Assembly (NCBI GenBank): GCA_021399445.1
Contig: JAJTUQ010000012.1
Coordinates: 62,001 to 126,000, forward strand
DNA length: 64,000 nucleotides
Direction of reading: 5' to 3'
From: Xylogone sp. PMI_703
Taxonomy: Eukaryota; Ascomycota; Leotiomycetes
The notes beneath the pieces are model-generated. The model worked only from the letters and a program-made list of their open reading frames with translations, made no database searches and was not told the origin of the DNA. The translations under genes were made by a program, and so were the position numbers. Shown one piece after another: positions 45,999-57,429 of this stretch; position 1 is the stretch's first letter, and every line of letters starts with the position of its first letter.

Positions 45999-47254
45999 AA
46001 AGAGAAGCGCGTTAAGGTTCGAGGCGGTGGTGATTCGCATTAAGCTCTCTGCATCTGAGCCCACGGAAGGATCATTTGGGTTAAGTTAGCATACTTGTGT
46101 TTCGAAGTTCGGGAAATCTAGAGTGGTTATGCCTTATATGCTAAAATTATCACTTATTTAATCTATTATAGTTTTGATCTCATGGATTAAGGGGTAAACT
46201 CAAACTTTAGCAATACTTGACTTCGATTCTGGTCATATTGATTCCCACCCGTGGGTCAAAAATATCTAGACTTTGCGATATCCTATTGGCTTAGAACGCC
46301 TGAAAGGGGTACATTGCGCTGTTTCCCGGCGAGTAGTCAACACTCTACTTCGAGATGATCCAATCTCGACTCGAGCCCGCGTCTTCCTCGTCTGCTTCCT
46401 GACTCGAAGTTTGGTTCTCGTGCTTATCTTCACTATTAGATGAGATGATAACTGGATTTGGTTGGTGTTTGCGCCTGTCGGCGTTACGACCTCATATGCC
46501 ATCTTATGCGTTGATCTCATGTGACTTGGGTTTCCTCTTGAACGTCAGCTTAGCTAATCTCTCTTTACTTTTCCGTGTTAATTCTCAGCTGATATAACTG
46601 ATATGCCTCTTTAACTACCATCAGCCGGGTTAGTTTGATGACCACAGACAAATCTTAGTGTATAATTCTCTGGGTTTACCTGTAGTCCCCCCTTTCCACC
46701 ATGCACATTTCCTTAATGACTGTTCATACAATAGCTAAGGAGCTAGGCGGGCGGTATAAAGATGTATTTAAAAATTAAGATAAATACACGCACTGATCAC
46801 TGTCTTTTATACCTAAGATACAATATCTAAGATACAATCTCAATTTCCTTATTTATTGTGACAGTTCTTCTGTATACTCGTTCAGTCTCGAAAGTAATAG
46901 ATGTAATTTTTGCCACCTCGAGCACTGACTCAAGTGATTGCAATTTGTGACTGTTTGTTCTATGTGATTCTGTTTGCTTTGGTTCTTGATCAAATCTAGG
47001 CGGTCTTAACGTTTGTATCGAAATGATATGACCCAAAATGGCGCTCGAGAGAGGATATAAACGAACCACAACGTGAAACATATATGAAAAGTGCGAGGAC
47101 AGAAGTTTGCGCAGGCGCGCGGTATATGTAATACTAGTGCGTATATATGGGGCTTCATATCACCTCTATCGAAAATCAAGCCGTATTCCGCATCTAAGTC
47201 CTACTATTTGGCCAGATCCAGATTGACTAATTTACCCGAAAACAAGCTGGCACC
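45999..47254. other. No supported gene (1.25 kb)
   Basis: Minus frames of 84 codons at 46266-46520 and 46827-47081 are basic or polar with no known domain; the first may be from a retroelement edge. The sequence is moderately AT-rich. Confidence 0.45.
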
Positions 47255-47875
47255 TTAGTATACGACGCATGTTAAGACACTGTTGTTATTCCAAACGTTG
47301 GTATCTATGTAATTGAAGCGATTAGATACTGTTATGACCGAGATCCTGACGAACGCGTCGACGAACTCTGGGCCTCGCACACTTACCCAGATCAATAGTG
47401 CTACCTACGCCGAGATTTCCGTGGCCGTTCTTGCAATTACAAACCAAAGTACTAGGTCTATTGACCGCTAGGATACAATAGTTGCATGAAGAACCAAAGT
47501 GGCCCCTATGGAGGGTTAAGCCTGAAATCGATAAGAGCCGGATTATGATGTTACGTACTCCGCTTGCCACTGAATGAAATGTGAGAAAGATATACGTTAA
47601 GAGGGAAAGAAACCACCTACAACGAGACTACCAAAAGAATTCCCGATACATTGATTTAGTTCAAGCCGGCTAGTGAGAGCGTTACCACTCTCTTCCATGC
47701 AGCTGGCCTGAAGCACGGTGCCGTATAGTTCGGACCGATTGCAGGAGGCTGTAAAATTACTCCATGTAGGTAACGCGATAACAGAGATGACAGGACCAAG
47801 AAATGTAGCCGTGAAAAGTAACAACATCTGAGCATGCATGCTTTGGAGAGATCTAGATGCTACGTTCGAACTCAA
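47255..47875 (-). CDS. Secreted cyanovirin-N homology (CVNH) lectin-like protein (about 147 aa, 3 exons)
   Basis: A consistent model is 47617-47875, 47387-47521 and 47255-47304, with GT..AG introns of 95 and 82 nt that keep frame (444 nt in total). The second intron is strong (GTAAGT donor, CTAAT branch site, CATAG acceptor) and restores STIDLDTNVWNNNSVLTC at the end. The first is less sure; a 51-nt alternative ending before TGGCAAGC fits the family motif but then meets a stop. Residues 1-37 are a signal peptide (start at Met1 or Met13). The two CVNH halves begin FTASC and HFGSSC, each with paired Cys, Leu and Asp-Leu motifs. CVNH proteins bind sugars. Intact as modelled. Confidence 0.7.
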
Positions 47876-50446
47876 CGATGGGAGATATGGTGAGATTGCG
47901 GGAAAGACATGGAAGTAGTCTATGTTAAACCCTGCGATCCTTTTACTTTTGAGGTGATTCGATTAGGGTTATCTTTGAAATTATAACGGAAGTGGAACCA
48001 TAGATACTATCTTAAATTGTTATAAATAAAGACATAGTGCTGATGTCTTATGAAGATAAATCCACATATCCTATTTATAGGTTTCGTTATGTTTAACGGC
48101 ACGGTTTAAAATTTATGTTACTTTGAACCCCTTCAGTAGTTCCAGCAACCTTACACGGTGGCCAGTGGTGCTGATCGATCAAGCCCCTTGTCAAAGACGG
48201 GAAGGAATTTGCAGAATACAATGTTGCAGCCCATAAAATTTTCTCAGCGGGTAATCCAACATCCATAAACGGCGAGTAGAGTGGCAAATCGATGTCCGGG
48301 GACTTATTCTTATCACCTTCCTAGTATAGAAACAAAGGCCGGGGGTTTTGACACGGAATTTGTGGAGGAATCGGCCAGTTCACCGTTCGTTTCAGTTATG
48401 AAAATAATCAGTCGTTGCAAAATTATTTACCGAGTGTTCTGTTCAAACGTCCGGTATATTAACCAACACAATAATTCCTATATAACTTGTGACATAGTAT
48501 CAATAGATAAACGTATACACGATTTATGGCTCAGTATCAGGATGCGGACAACACAAACGCTCCTACCGGAAAAGAGATCGAGATACGGTAAATGAAAATA
48601 TTCTTAGCGTATGTTGGATTTGATTGTCAAACATCCCCCCGCCTCATAATTTGTCATGGACAACTGAAAATTGTATGATATGTGTGCTCTACGTTGTCCG
48701 GAATCGCACCCTGTTTGGCAGGTCGATGGACCATGCAGGATCTGGACGCGAACGAACCAAACAAAACGAGGCATATCGCCGCTCCTATACTCTACGTATC
48801 ACCTGTAGTCCGACTTGTGCTCATTCCTTTGACACTAGCTAGCTTTCATTAAAATGGCGCGTTCGAAAAGTGGAGGTCAAGAGGGGGTTCTTCTGAGATA
48901 TCTGGCATGAACTCTTTAATTGGGGCGTATACGAAGCGGCCGGACCTCAAATAAGAATTTGTAACAAGTTTCCCGGACGAAAACCGGTTCTGGTGATGGT
49001 AACATCGTGCGATAAGACGACATATGTTGGTTACAGCAAAAATACATACTCACCAACATTTGACGTAGTGGATACCAAGCTGATCTGCATAACAGTCCGT
49101 CCAATAGGAAGCGTTGGCTTTTAGGGCCCGAACCGTCGGGTCCTCGGAACGCTTTGGGTCAACCCATAGTTACCGCTATGACATGCTTTCGTACAGCGTA
49201 ACACGGTTTGTGAATCAAGTCCCTGTATTATAGTATATGGTATGGTTACCGAATCTAGTGCTGACAGTTCGTATGTATAGCAATGCATTATTATCTTTCC
49301 AGTTAGTCCAGATGACTCTGCAATTATGAGCGCTCCGAGTGGTAGCGAATCAGACTTCATACGTAGTCCCGTGACTGAAATGTTACCGACAAATGCACGA
49401 GGAATGGGATCCCTGCAACGCCACTTATGCCGCTTTTGGAAGTTGATCAACCAAGCAAGATTCGAGTGAGGAAACTACGTCTACGTTGGTCGAATTTCCC
49501 CGGTCGAAAGAAGTGATAAACAAATAGCTAGTGTCCGAAACTACTTCGTAGATTGCAGTCTTGATTTTGGCCTACTTCTCCCTTTGCGATCCTTTCGCAT
49601 TCAGGGGTAATGAGATCGACAACCACACGACAAATGGCATTCCTTGTGGCAGGCGGGACACCTGTTAAATAAGAGGGGTAGGGCCGGGGACGTTTTCGGA
49701 CCGCAACCTCTAATTGAAAAACATACAGCAATTTCGCCTTCCAAGATCTCGCTGTTAATATTCACTCAACGGTAAATAAACAACTGCAATTTCATAACAC
49801 TGCCGCCAGTTATAGCGAGGTATTCTATCTTACTTCCCGCGTTATGAGAAAATTTTCTAATCAGTGAGCATTTCTAGCGTCGGGATCGGCAGTCAGCTTC
49901 CCATGGCCAGTTTTCAGCGGCAGCTTTTGAAGGCATACCCATATCCTCTGGGATGAGGTTGGACAGCGGTTAAAGTAGCGGGTTAATACCTACAATCACA
50001 GGTTTATCCCCTGCCACCATGTTTGCTTACTGTTAGAGGTCAACGGCCTCACAAGGCACCGGGTGAATACTTCTGGATCTGGTTGCATGATTTTGGACAA
50101 ATCATGAATCAGGAAAAACTTCTGAATGTTTCCCTCGGAGTGCGGTCGTTGCAAGCCTGTTTTCTGAGTTAGCCTGAATCCTAGTCCGTTCGTACTTTCC
50201 CCGTCCGTCCAATTAATCTATCGTGACTGAGTCGTGCAGATCAATTCCCTTCAGACGCTGGAAGGCAAATGCTTACAGACCGCTATACCAAACTAGCCCT
50301 TCCACTCCAATGGATGAGCTTCACGGCACGCTTTAACCTTCAAGTATCTGTGGTCTTACCAATCTCTTGCTACTGCACTCCTCGAATCTAACGACGCTGC
50401 CGTTTGTTGATAAGAACAAATGATTTCTTCTGGTCGATCCCTCTTC

Positions 50447-50509
50447 GGGGGTAATAGTTGGTGGCGGGTAGTGAAAATTACCCCCTAGCCGATCGCCCAC
50501 CAACTATTA
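50447..50509. repeat. Inverted repeat with two alternative pairings
   Basis: TAATAGTTGGTGG (50452-50464) pairs with 50497-50509 over 13 bp. The overlapping GGGGGTAAT (50447-50455) can instead pair with ATTACCCCC in the loop (about 50477-50485). The two pairings exclude each other. Confidence 0.75.
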
Positions 50510-52187
50510 GGCCTTTGATAAAGACATTGGACTTCGATATATTAGGACGATGTTGAAATGTAAGTGTGCAGTGGGCTGTTAACTGCTGGACGGCGACACC
50601 CCTCGTTACCGGAAACGTCTTCGCATACTTTGGATCCTGAACGTATAAGGAAGGCTTTATAACATCCAGAGTAAGTACTTCAGGAATGTTATGTTATTCC
50701 GGTCTAAAGTGTCGAAGTAGGTGGCCATTTTTCAGGAGCAGTGGGACATTGGGACAGTAGATCAACCTGCCCCATACACTGCAGATACTCGCTCCCTGCA
50801 AAAGCAGATAATGGGCACGTAACAACATAGCTTTACCCTCGACTAGCTCAAGCACGCCCATAGACCCATTGCCATTGCAGTGACTTTCACGTTCCGACGA
50901 ATTCTTTGGTAGTGATGATTGGCACGCTTTCAGATATCGGAATAAGCCCATATATCTCGAGGTACTCCTTACAGTTATGTTACACATTGATTAAGCCTAA
51001 TGATTATCAAGAGCACCGACAACTTTTACGTCGCGGTCGCTTACACCCACCTTCATTAAATTCGGCAAGAACTGATTTATGTATATAGTTTTCGCATTTC
51101 TTGCAGGACGCGAACCATTCTTGATCAACTGAGCTGTATTACTTGCATCAAAATGACTATGAGCGTTGTATCCTATTATCTACTCGCAGGATTGAAGGAA
51201 CCACACCACTATTCCTGGACACTTCTGGGCATTCTTTCCAAATTCTCGAGCTACACTATTCTACGGATCGTTTTCTATGGGCAGTGATATAAAACGAACA
51301 TAAGAGTTTCCCGTGGCGATTTGATTCTTTGCAGCCGTTATATAATAGTAATGTAATCATCCGGTAAGACTTCCCGACTATTTTTCTCTGTCCCATTTAA
51401 CCATCCCCTTCTCGCAGATCGCCATGATGGTAACTCCGCCGCCTCGGAAAAGGAATGAGATAGCATATCATCCGGCTTAGCAGGCAGTATGAAGCTGACT
51501 GTTGATTGACTGAAGTACATAATGTACCCCTGATCTTAGCTTCAAAGTTTTAACTTACTTAGCACTACGTTTTCGACAGCTTGATGCTAGTGTCCTACCA
51601 TAGGATTGGATATGATAGCTCCACCGACAGATTATCTCATGTTTCGTGGCCTTTACATGTCTCTTATAAGTGTAATATCTCTCTTGCATTCTACCTTTAT
51701 TGCCTTTCAGAGTCCCGTCATATCTTCATGGGTAAATCTTGATCGAGGCGCTAGCTAACAACACTTGATAGAACGTTTTTACATCAAGTACCCTTTCCAG
51801 AATGCGGACATCGTTCTGAATCGCGAGGCTCAGGCTCCCAGATATTAAATGATTAAGTCTAGATGGGTAATGATGGAGGGCTCTAAATGGTCGGGGTATC
51901 TAGAGATGGACTATAACAATAGAAGGCAGGCGCCACGCAAACACATTCAGCGGTTTCTTCACCGAATTGTGCCTTCTCATAATTCTTTGTTCGCATCAAT
52001 TGCAGTCGATATTAGTTGAACACTCAACGCAATCTCTTTGACCTGGGGCACTATGGTTGTGTGGTCTTGCCCTGATAGCGGAGAGGTAACATATAGGAAA
52101 TGAATCTGCTCGATAATTATGGGTATCAGGTTATCATGGCTCCTCTTAACAAGTATTCGATGTCGCATCCATCGATAGACACTATGA

Positions 52188-52524
52188 AGATGCTATAATA
52201 TAATAGTTACTGAAAAGCTGACGTCTAATTTACACTCATCCAATTATACCTTCTTTTACCCGCAACATCTCTTCCTCCCATATGACTCACTGTATCTGCC
52301 CTCATGCATTCAGTGCAGTGATCTTATTGTCACATACTACACCGCCACCTCCTTCTTTGCCACATGTCTATACTACTGTTTCGGTTATGAATATCTTCGA
52401 GACCCTCGTTTTACCGCCTCTTGTCGTACTTGTTTAGATACACTTAAAACTAACAGACGGTTTCATTGTTATCTTTGCCCCAACTTTGACTATGCATCGG
52501 TGACGTATCAAGGGCTACTGAGGT
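52188..52524 (+). other. Possible exon with CxxC pairs, unrecognised
   Basis: The frame is open for about 112 codons without an ATG and ends at a GTAAGA donor-like site. It encodes CIQC, CLYYC, CRTC and CYLC, spaced like a zinc-binding region, among aromatic residues. I do not recognise a family. It may be chance. Confidence 0.25.
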
Positions 52525-53430
52525 AAGATAATATAACCGCGACACTCGTATCATAGCGTTATAGAAACGAGTGAACAGGACGAATATTTACAAGACCTAA
52601 ACACCGTATACATTGATCTTAGTTTAACACACTAAAAGCAAGCTCTGGTATTCATCTCAGCAAGTGGACCACAATCGTCAAAATTGTTGAGCACGTTTAC
52701 CCGGCCTCAAATTATGGCATGATAGTATTGCACTTCAGTCTTTAATTCCCTACAGAGATTAACTTCCGATACCTCCATCCCTAAGCTCCGTGCTATAGAG
52801 ATTTCCTAACCACTTCCTTCTAATTCTTCAATTTGCTTCACCCCAAAGTCCTTGCCTACAAGCTAAGTGAGGATTATAAATATCATGAATAGATCGGTGT
52901 ATCCCACAACACCAGGTCAGACTCTATTTGTCACTGACTTGGCTCGGAAACCTTTACCTAACCATGCTTCAGTTTCTCGTTCCACTGGAGAAAACCTGAT
53001 ACAGTTGAGTTTAGCCCATAAGCCTGCAGACGCTTATTAGACCATAGACTTCTACATAGATGAGCAAAATAGGAGTGATAATAGCAAGGCTTAAACTTGT
53101 TCGAAAAGTATCATATATAATCCTCTGACACAAATTGAGTTGATACAAGAAGTAATATTGGGAAGAGCTGCTATCACTTTAGCAAAGATTTCTCATCCTT
53201 GATTGATGGGAAAACCCTGGTTAGTGTTCCGCTGCGAGCTGAACTGGAGCATGGGCTCACGTAATGTAATAATCCTACAAAGGAAGGTGGTTAGGGAACA
53301 ACGAATCTTTTACTACCAAAATGCAACATTATAATGTTGTAGGCACCGCGAGAATCAATGTAGGTGTTCTCCTTGAGTGTACAGTTCTAAAGGTTACAAC
53401 CTTGATGTTAACCATTTCCCCCAAACCATA

Positions 53431-54774
53431 TCAACATGGGCGCTGGTAAGCACATGTAAATCTACAGAAGTCCTCCTCGTTGAAATCTACTCCAAGCCAC
53501 GGTGCGGGATTCACTCCTTTCAAGATCTGTCCCGGCCACCGTTTGACTTGAACTTTTTGGGAATTTTGTATCATATCATCCCTGAAAGATGTAACCATTG
53601 GATCGAAGAGCTGATCCGATCTACACCGATATTTATGAAAGTGATATTTCCACTTGCATGGGAAATCCACCTCAGAAGCCTCGCCAGCGGGCATTATCTT
53701 GTCGCCAGTATCGCTCCAGAAGACGAGGTCTAATGCGCGATAATAGACATCAAACGGTATTTCCCACTTAGAATGATCAATATATTCTTTAAAGCTCACT
53801 TTCCAACAACCAGTGTCTCCAATAGATCTGAATCCCTCAGTGTGACATCCCACACCACCCCTAGTCGTAACATTATCCTTAAAGAGATAATTTAGAAGGC
53901 TGGACTTGCCAGTTTGACCTTCTTCTAATCTATCGTAAGTGGGGTGTGAGCATACTTCGTCGCTGTGTCCGGATTCATTACTCTCTTTGCGTTGGCTAAA
54001 TTGAAGCTGCCGCTGTGAATTGCATTTACGGCCGCCCCCGTAGTCGGAAACACTGGCATCCTGATTCATCCAATTGGTAGCTTGGTTGAAGGACTCATGT
54101 TTGTTGTAGACTGACACTGCTGCAAAGCCTGAGATAAAGCACGGCGTTAACGCGAAATTAGAGCTAAGTATAGAGGACGTAGCGGCATAGTGCTGATGAT
54201 GGCTCCATAAACATCGTATATCGATTGTCTGATTATCATTCTCCAGGCTGCCCCTCAATACATGGAAACCCATCGAAACAGCATCGGGCGAATCTCGCTC
54301 TGAGTCTTCCCAAGAGTACCAGCTTACCCCCATTTTGTTTAGATGATAGGTAAACATGGCAACAGTTCTAAATTCCGATGGGCAATAAAAATGGCACGTC
54401 GAGCCTGACAGACGTGTGCTTATGTTGAAATACTCAATTGCGTTCTTGTCCCAAATGATAGTGCCCGTGCATCGCATGAGATCAAGTAACTTCTCGGGGT
54501 ATTGAAATATATCCCTTAAAAATCGGACAGGATTACACCTTATTTTCATTGCTCTCTCCCTGTCACCAGTACCCGAGGCCAGCATTCCTTCAACGGCCAT
54601 AACCGCATCATCAATACTCATTATTTCTATAATATCAAGTACGTATTCGAACGGAACCGTGCAAAATTCCTCCCCTTGTTCCTCCCTTAAGGTTCGCGAC
54701 TCCTGTAATTCCTGACATTTGATTTGCGTCATTTTCTTAGGCCAGCGATGATTTCCCGGAGAGGTAAGTACCAA
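53431..54774 (-). CDS. Conserved fungal protein of unknown function, 447 aa
   Basis: The intact single-exon frame resembles a family often found in filamentous fungi as lineage-specific copies. Visible blocks are an N-terminal helical part (residues about 40-115), then ISTRLSGSTCHFYCPSEFRTV and HLNKMGVSW, a Cys- and aromatic-rich centre (CFISGFAAVSVYNKHES), and a C-terminal RSIGDTGCW followed by LDLVFWSD. The family has no established function that I know; an N-terminal F-box-like fold is possible but unproven. The string GQTGKSSLL near residue 285 looks like part of a P-loop but lacks the leading Gly. The start may be the first ATG or Met15. A SKP1-like gene lies 560 bp upstream on the opposite strand. 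Confidence 0.6.
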   Translation of the reverse strand: MVLTSPGNHRWPKKMTQIKCQELQESRTLREEQGEEFCTVPFEYVLDIIEIMSIDDAVMAVEGMLASGTGDRERAMKIRCNPVRFLRDIFQYPEKLLDLMRCTGTIIWDKNAIEYFNISTRLSGSTCHFYCPSEFRTVAMFTYHLNKMGVSWYSWEDSERDSPDAVSMGFHVLRGSLENDNQTIDIRCLWSHHQHYAATSSILSSNFALTPCFISGFAAVSVYNKHESFNQATNWMNQDASVSDYGGGRKCNSQRQLQFSQRKESNESGHSDEVCSHPTYDRLEEGQTGKSSLLNYLFKDNVTTRGGVGCHTEGFRSIGDTGCWKVSFKEYIDHSKWEIPFDVYYRALDLVFWSDTGDKIMPAGEASEVDFPCKWKYHFHKYRCRSDQLFDPMVTSFRDDMIQNSQKVQVKRWPGQILKGVNPAPWLGVDFNEEDFCRFTCAYQRPC

Positions 54775-55330
54775 ATATGTTAACCACGATGTAAAGTTTT
54801 GCGAGCCCAGCGTTGTGAAGGTTCTAGAATTTCTTTGGCCAAAGTGTATGGTGCGTCTCGCTCAGAAGGATACCAGGCGAGTGAGCGACAGTAATTGAAT
54901 CTATAGTCTTATAGTGACATATGTAAAGGTCGCCAGAATGTCCCTCCAACAAACCGGGAACCAGAAATTTTCATGCGGGTTAAAGCAAGCTATACCACGC
55001 GACCCTACCAAATCGTAACCTATGCTTTGCATCCCCATGTGGTATTAGGAGAGGACAGTGAGAGTTTGAGATTTCAAGAGGGGCTGCTTCATACTTGCGT
55101 TCACTCTATCGGTTGTGAATGCAGAGACCGTTATCATATTGTGACCTTCAGCGGATCTGGGACAGAGCCATGCTAAATCAGAACCTTGTTGTTGCTAACC
55201 ATTTGGTGTCATCAACTTTAAAACCTCGTCAAATTTGCCGCAATCTTAGAAGAGTACAAAACCTCAAAGAAGATACTGCAATCCACAGATCAGCACCTCT
55301 TTCCTAGATTCCGGTACTACATTACTCTAA
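54775..55330. promoter_or_regulatory. Divergent region between the 447-aa gene and the SKP1-like gene
   Basis: The two genes point away from each other across 556 bp, so control elements may be shared. A 67-codon frame at 54973-55176 is unrecognised. Confidence 0.35.
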
Positions 55331-55897
55331 ATGCCTCAATATATTACGTTAGTCAGTAAAGATGGCCGAGCAACCGAAATAAGTAAAACTCACCGTGGTC
55401 GGCACCATCACCCACTAACTATAAATAATAGGTCAGGAGATATCGAAGAAAATAGGACTTCTTCAGGATATGATAGAATATACATCTGAACAAGAATTTG
55501 AAACTGGAGTCCCTTTGCCTCAAGTACGGAGAAGCCTTACAGCTTTAGGATTACACGTGTAGTAACCTTGTAGGTCCGCCAAAACGTTCTCGAAAAGGTC
55601 GTCGTTTGGTGCGAATATCACATTGCGCAGCCAGATGAAAAGATCGCTCAGTTAGACCAAGACTTTATAGCGATGAACTATACGTTTCTACTTGATCTCA
55701 TCTCTGTCCGTTAGGCGGTGGATCAACCTTTTTGGTCGGACTAACTAATTATTATATAGGCCGCCGACTACCTTCAAATTAAAGAGTTATACAAATTTTG
55801 CTGCCGTGCTGTTGTGGGGATACTTAAGGGGACGTCCACAAAAGGGATTCAGGACTTTGTTAAGAGCCAATCCTATTTCAATAATAGGAAATACTGA
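55331..55897 (+). CDS. SKP1-like protein (141 aa, 4 exons)
   Basis: Four small exons, 55331-55394, 55432-55523, 55574-55705 and 55760-55897, join in frame with introns of 37, 50 and 54 nt; CTAAC-type branch sites are visible in the first and third introns. The product begins MPQYITLVSKDGRATEISK, the SKP1 BTB/POZ-fold start, continues with GVPLPQVRQNVLEKVVVWCEYH (read in parts) and ends with the C-terminal SKP1 domain (AADYLQIKELYKFCCRAVV, then KGTSTKGIQDF). SKP1 links F-box proteins to cullin in SCF ubiquitin ligases. It is shorter than typical SKP1 (about 160 residues) and its final segment lacks the usual acidic and Trp-containing tail, so it is a divergent paralogue. The first intron is unusually short. 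Confidence 0.75.
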
Positions 55898-56753
55898 TAA
55901 TATCTTGGCCCGTATACCACATTGTAGACTATGACCAGACACCAGTTTCATCTATGCGCTTTGATTACACGTGAGGGCGTAGTATACTTTATTAAATATA
56001 TGCGTTCGAAAGTTGGAGAATAAAAGTCGTACCATAAGCAATACTACACTAGTAAATTACACTACTTTCATCTTATTGCCATGCTAAGTTAGCTAAGCTT
56101 TTATTCTGTCTATGCCAACCTTTAGATAACGCATAACCTTGATGCGGTATTAGGAGTCACAAATCACAGGTAATGGCCAGGAATTAAAGAGCTGGGACGA
56201 TTTTGACATCACAAGAATTACGTAGACAACAAAGTGGTCCTCGAAGCTAATTTCATATTATTGGCGTGACTCAGCTCAGGAGTATCGCAAGGTTTGCTAG
56301 TTTTATCCTCCGAGGTAAGAGCTACTTTCATTTTCAGACTCCAGATCCTCTCCTATCTTCAATTGGAACCCTGGTTAAATGCACGGCAGTCGACTGTCAC
56401 TAGCACCAGCCAGATACTGTTGGCATCCCGTACTCAGCTAATACAGCCTAAAATTTAGACGATCTGAGCTGGGTTAGCAAATCAAAAGAGACAAGTCCTG
56501 ATTGCTGATTGAGGGGTCAAGCCTAATTCCAGAACCATTTGGTTTCCATGCCGTCTAGTTTGCCATAGCATAAGTTATACAAAAAGGTCAGCGATTGATT
56601 TAGTCATGGCATGTGATAGAGGTCATAGCACTATTTGAGAAGTCATTCCAAAATACTTCGATTTAAGATCTGGAACTTCCAAATTCCTCGTGACGCAAAT
56701 TTTCTGATGTCCAATTTGCTAGCCGGACAAAAAATCTGTTGCCAAACATAGCA
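55898..56753. other. No supported gene
   Basis: No recognisable frame is present. The last part is the upstream region of the thioesterase; a TTG-initiated extension of that frame begins at 56739. Confidence 0.5.
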
Positions 56754-57429
56754 ATGATAGTTCTAGCCCCGTACGATATGTTAAAGCATATCATTCAATG
56801 TCTACTTCGCCTTCCATTTGAAGGTTATGATGTCTTGTCAAGCAACCTTAAGGATCACGTAACGCATCAATTTGCATATTCTTCAGTCGGACGCGACCAA
56901 CTTCCTGAGAAGGATTTCGTTTTCTCCAAGGACGAAGCAGCGAACTTTCAGATTATAAGGCATTTATCTGCGGCAGAACTGGATTTAAATTCAAATTTTC
57001 AACAACTGGATCCGAGAATGGATGTCCTCAATATACCAGAAGAGCTTGGAATTCATTCCTGCTCTTGGATTGAGAATACTGGGAAGTCTCTAGTCGTGAT
57101 CTTTTATTTGGGACATCACCTTTGTGGCTATGCTGGAAAGATTCACGGCGGGATATTAGCAACGATGCTCGATGATAGCTTTGCTAGATATGCCCTCCTT
57201 TCTCTAAAAAAAGCAGCCGCTTTTGACCGCTAATCTGAATATTAACTACCGAAATCCCGCGATATGTGGCAACTACTTTCTGCTCCGAGCCGTCATTACT
57301 AAGAACGATTCCCGCAAAGTGTGGATTGAAGGTCATATAGAGACCTGCCAGGAAAGCCTAGCAGAGCCCCTTATCATATGCGAGGCGTCGGGCCTGTTTA
57401 TACGGCCGAAGTCCTTAGATGATGAATAA
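56754..57429 (+). pseudogene. Hotdog-fold thioesterase (4HBT/THEM4-like) with one frameshift
   Basis: The first frame runs to a stop after AAAFDR at 57233, and the second, from about 57223 to 57429, continues the same domain. The fold signature GYAGKIHGGILATMLDD with downstream ARYALLSL is in the first part, and ANLNINYRNP, then VWIEGHIE and CEASGLFIRP, in the second. A one-base change in the A7 run at 57206-57212 would rejoin them. It may be a real mutation, an assembly error or, less likely, programmed slippage. Such enzymes cleave acyl-CoA or release acyl chains from carrier proteins, with the Asp in the long helix as base. No signal peptide is evident. Confidence 0.7.

Larger units (their letters stand above)
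47876..53430. other. Gene-poor stretch (5.5 kb), no supported gene
   Basis: No frame exceeds 109 codons and none is recognisable, yet the sequence is not visibly as AT-rich as the RIP-affected blocks. Minus frames at 48093-48287, 49121-49450, 49528-49731 and 50694-50987 could be exons of unknown genes. A non-ATG plus frame at 52188-52524 has three CxxC motifs and is listed separately. An inverted repeat lies at 50452-50509. Confidence 0.45.

Noticed and set aside
53880..53930. P-loop-like GQTGKSSLL in the 447-aa protein
   Set aside because: The first Gly of GxxxxGK(S/T) is missing and no other GTPase motif follows.
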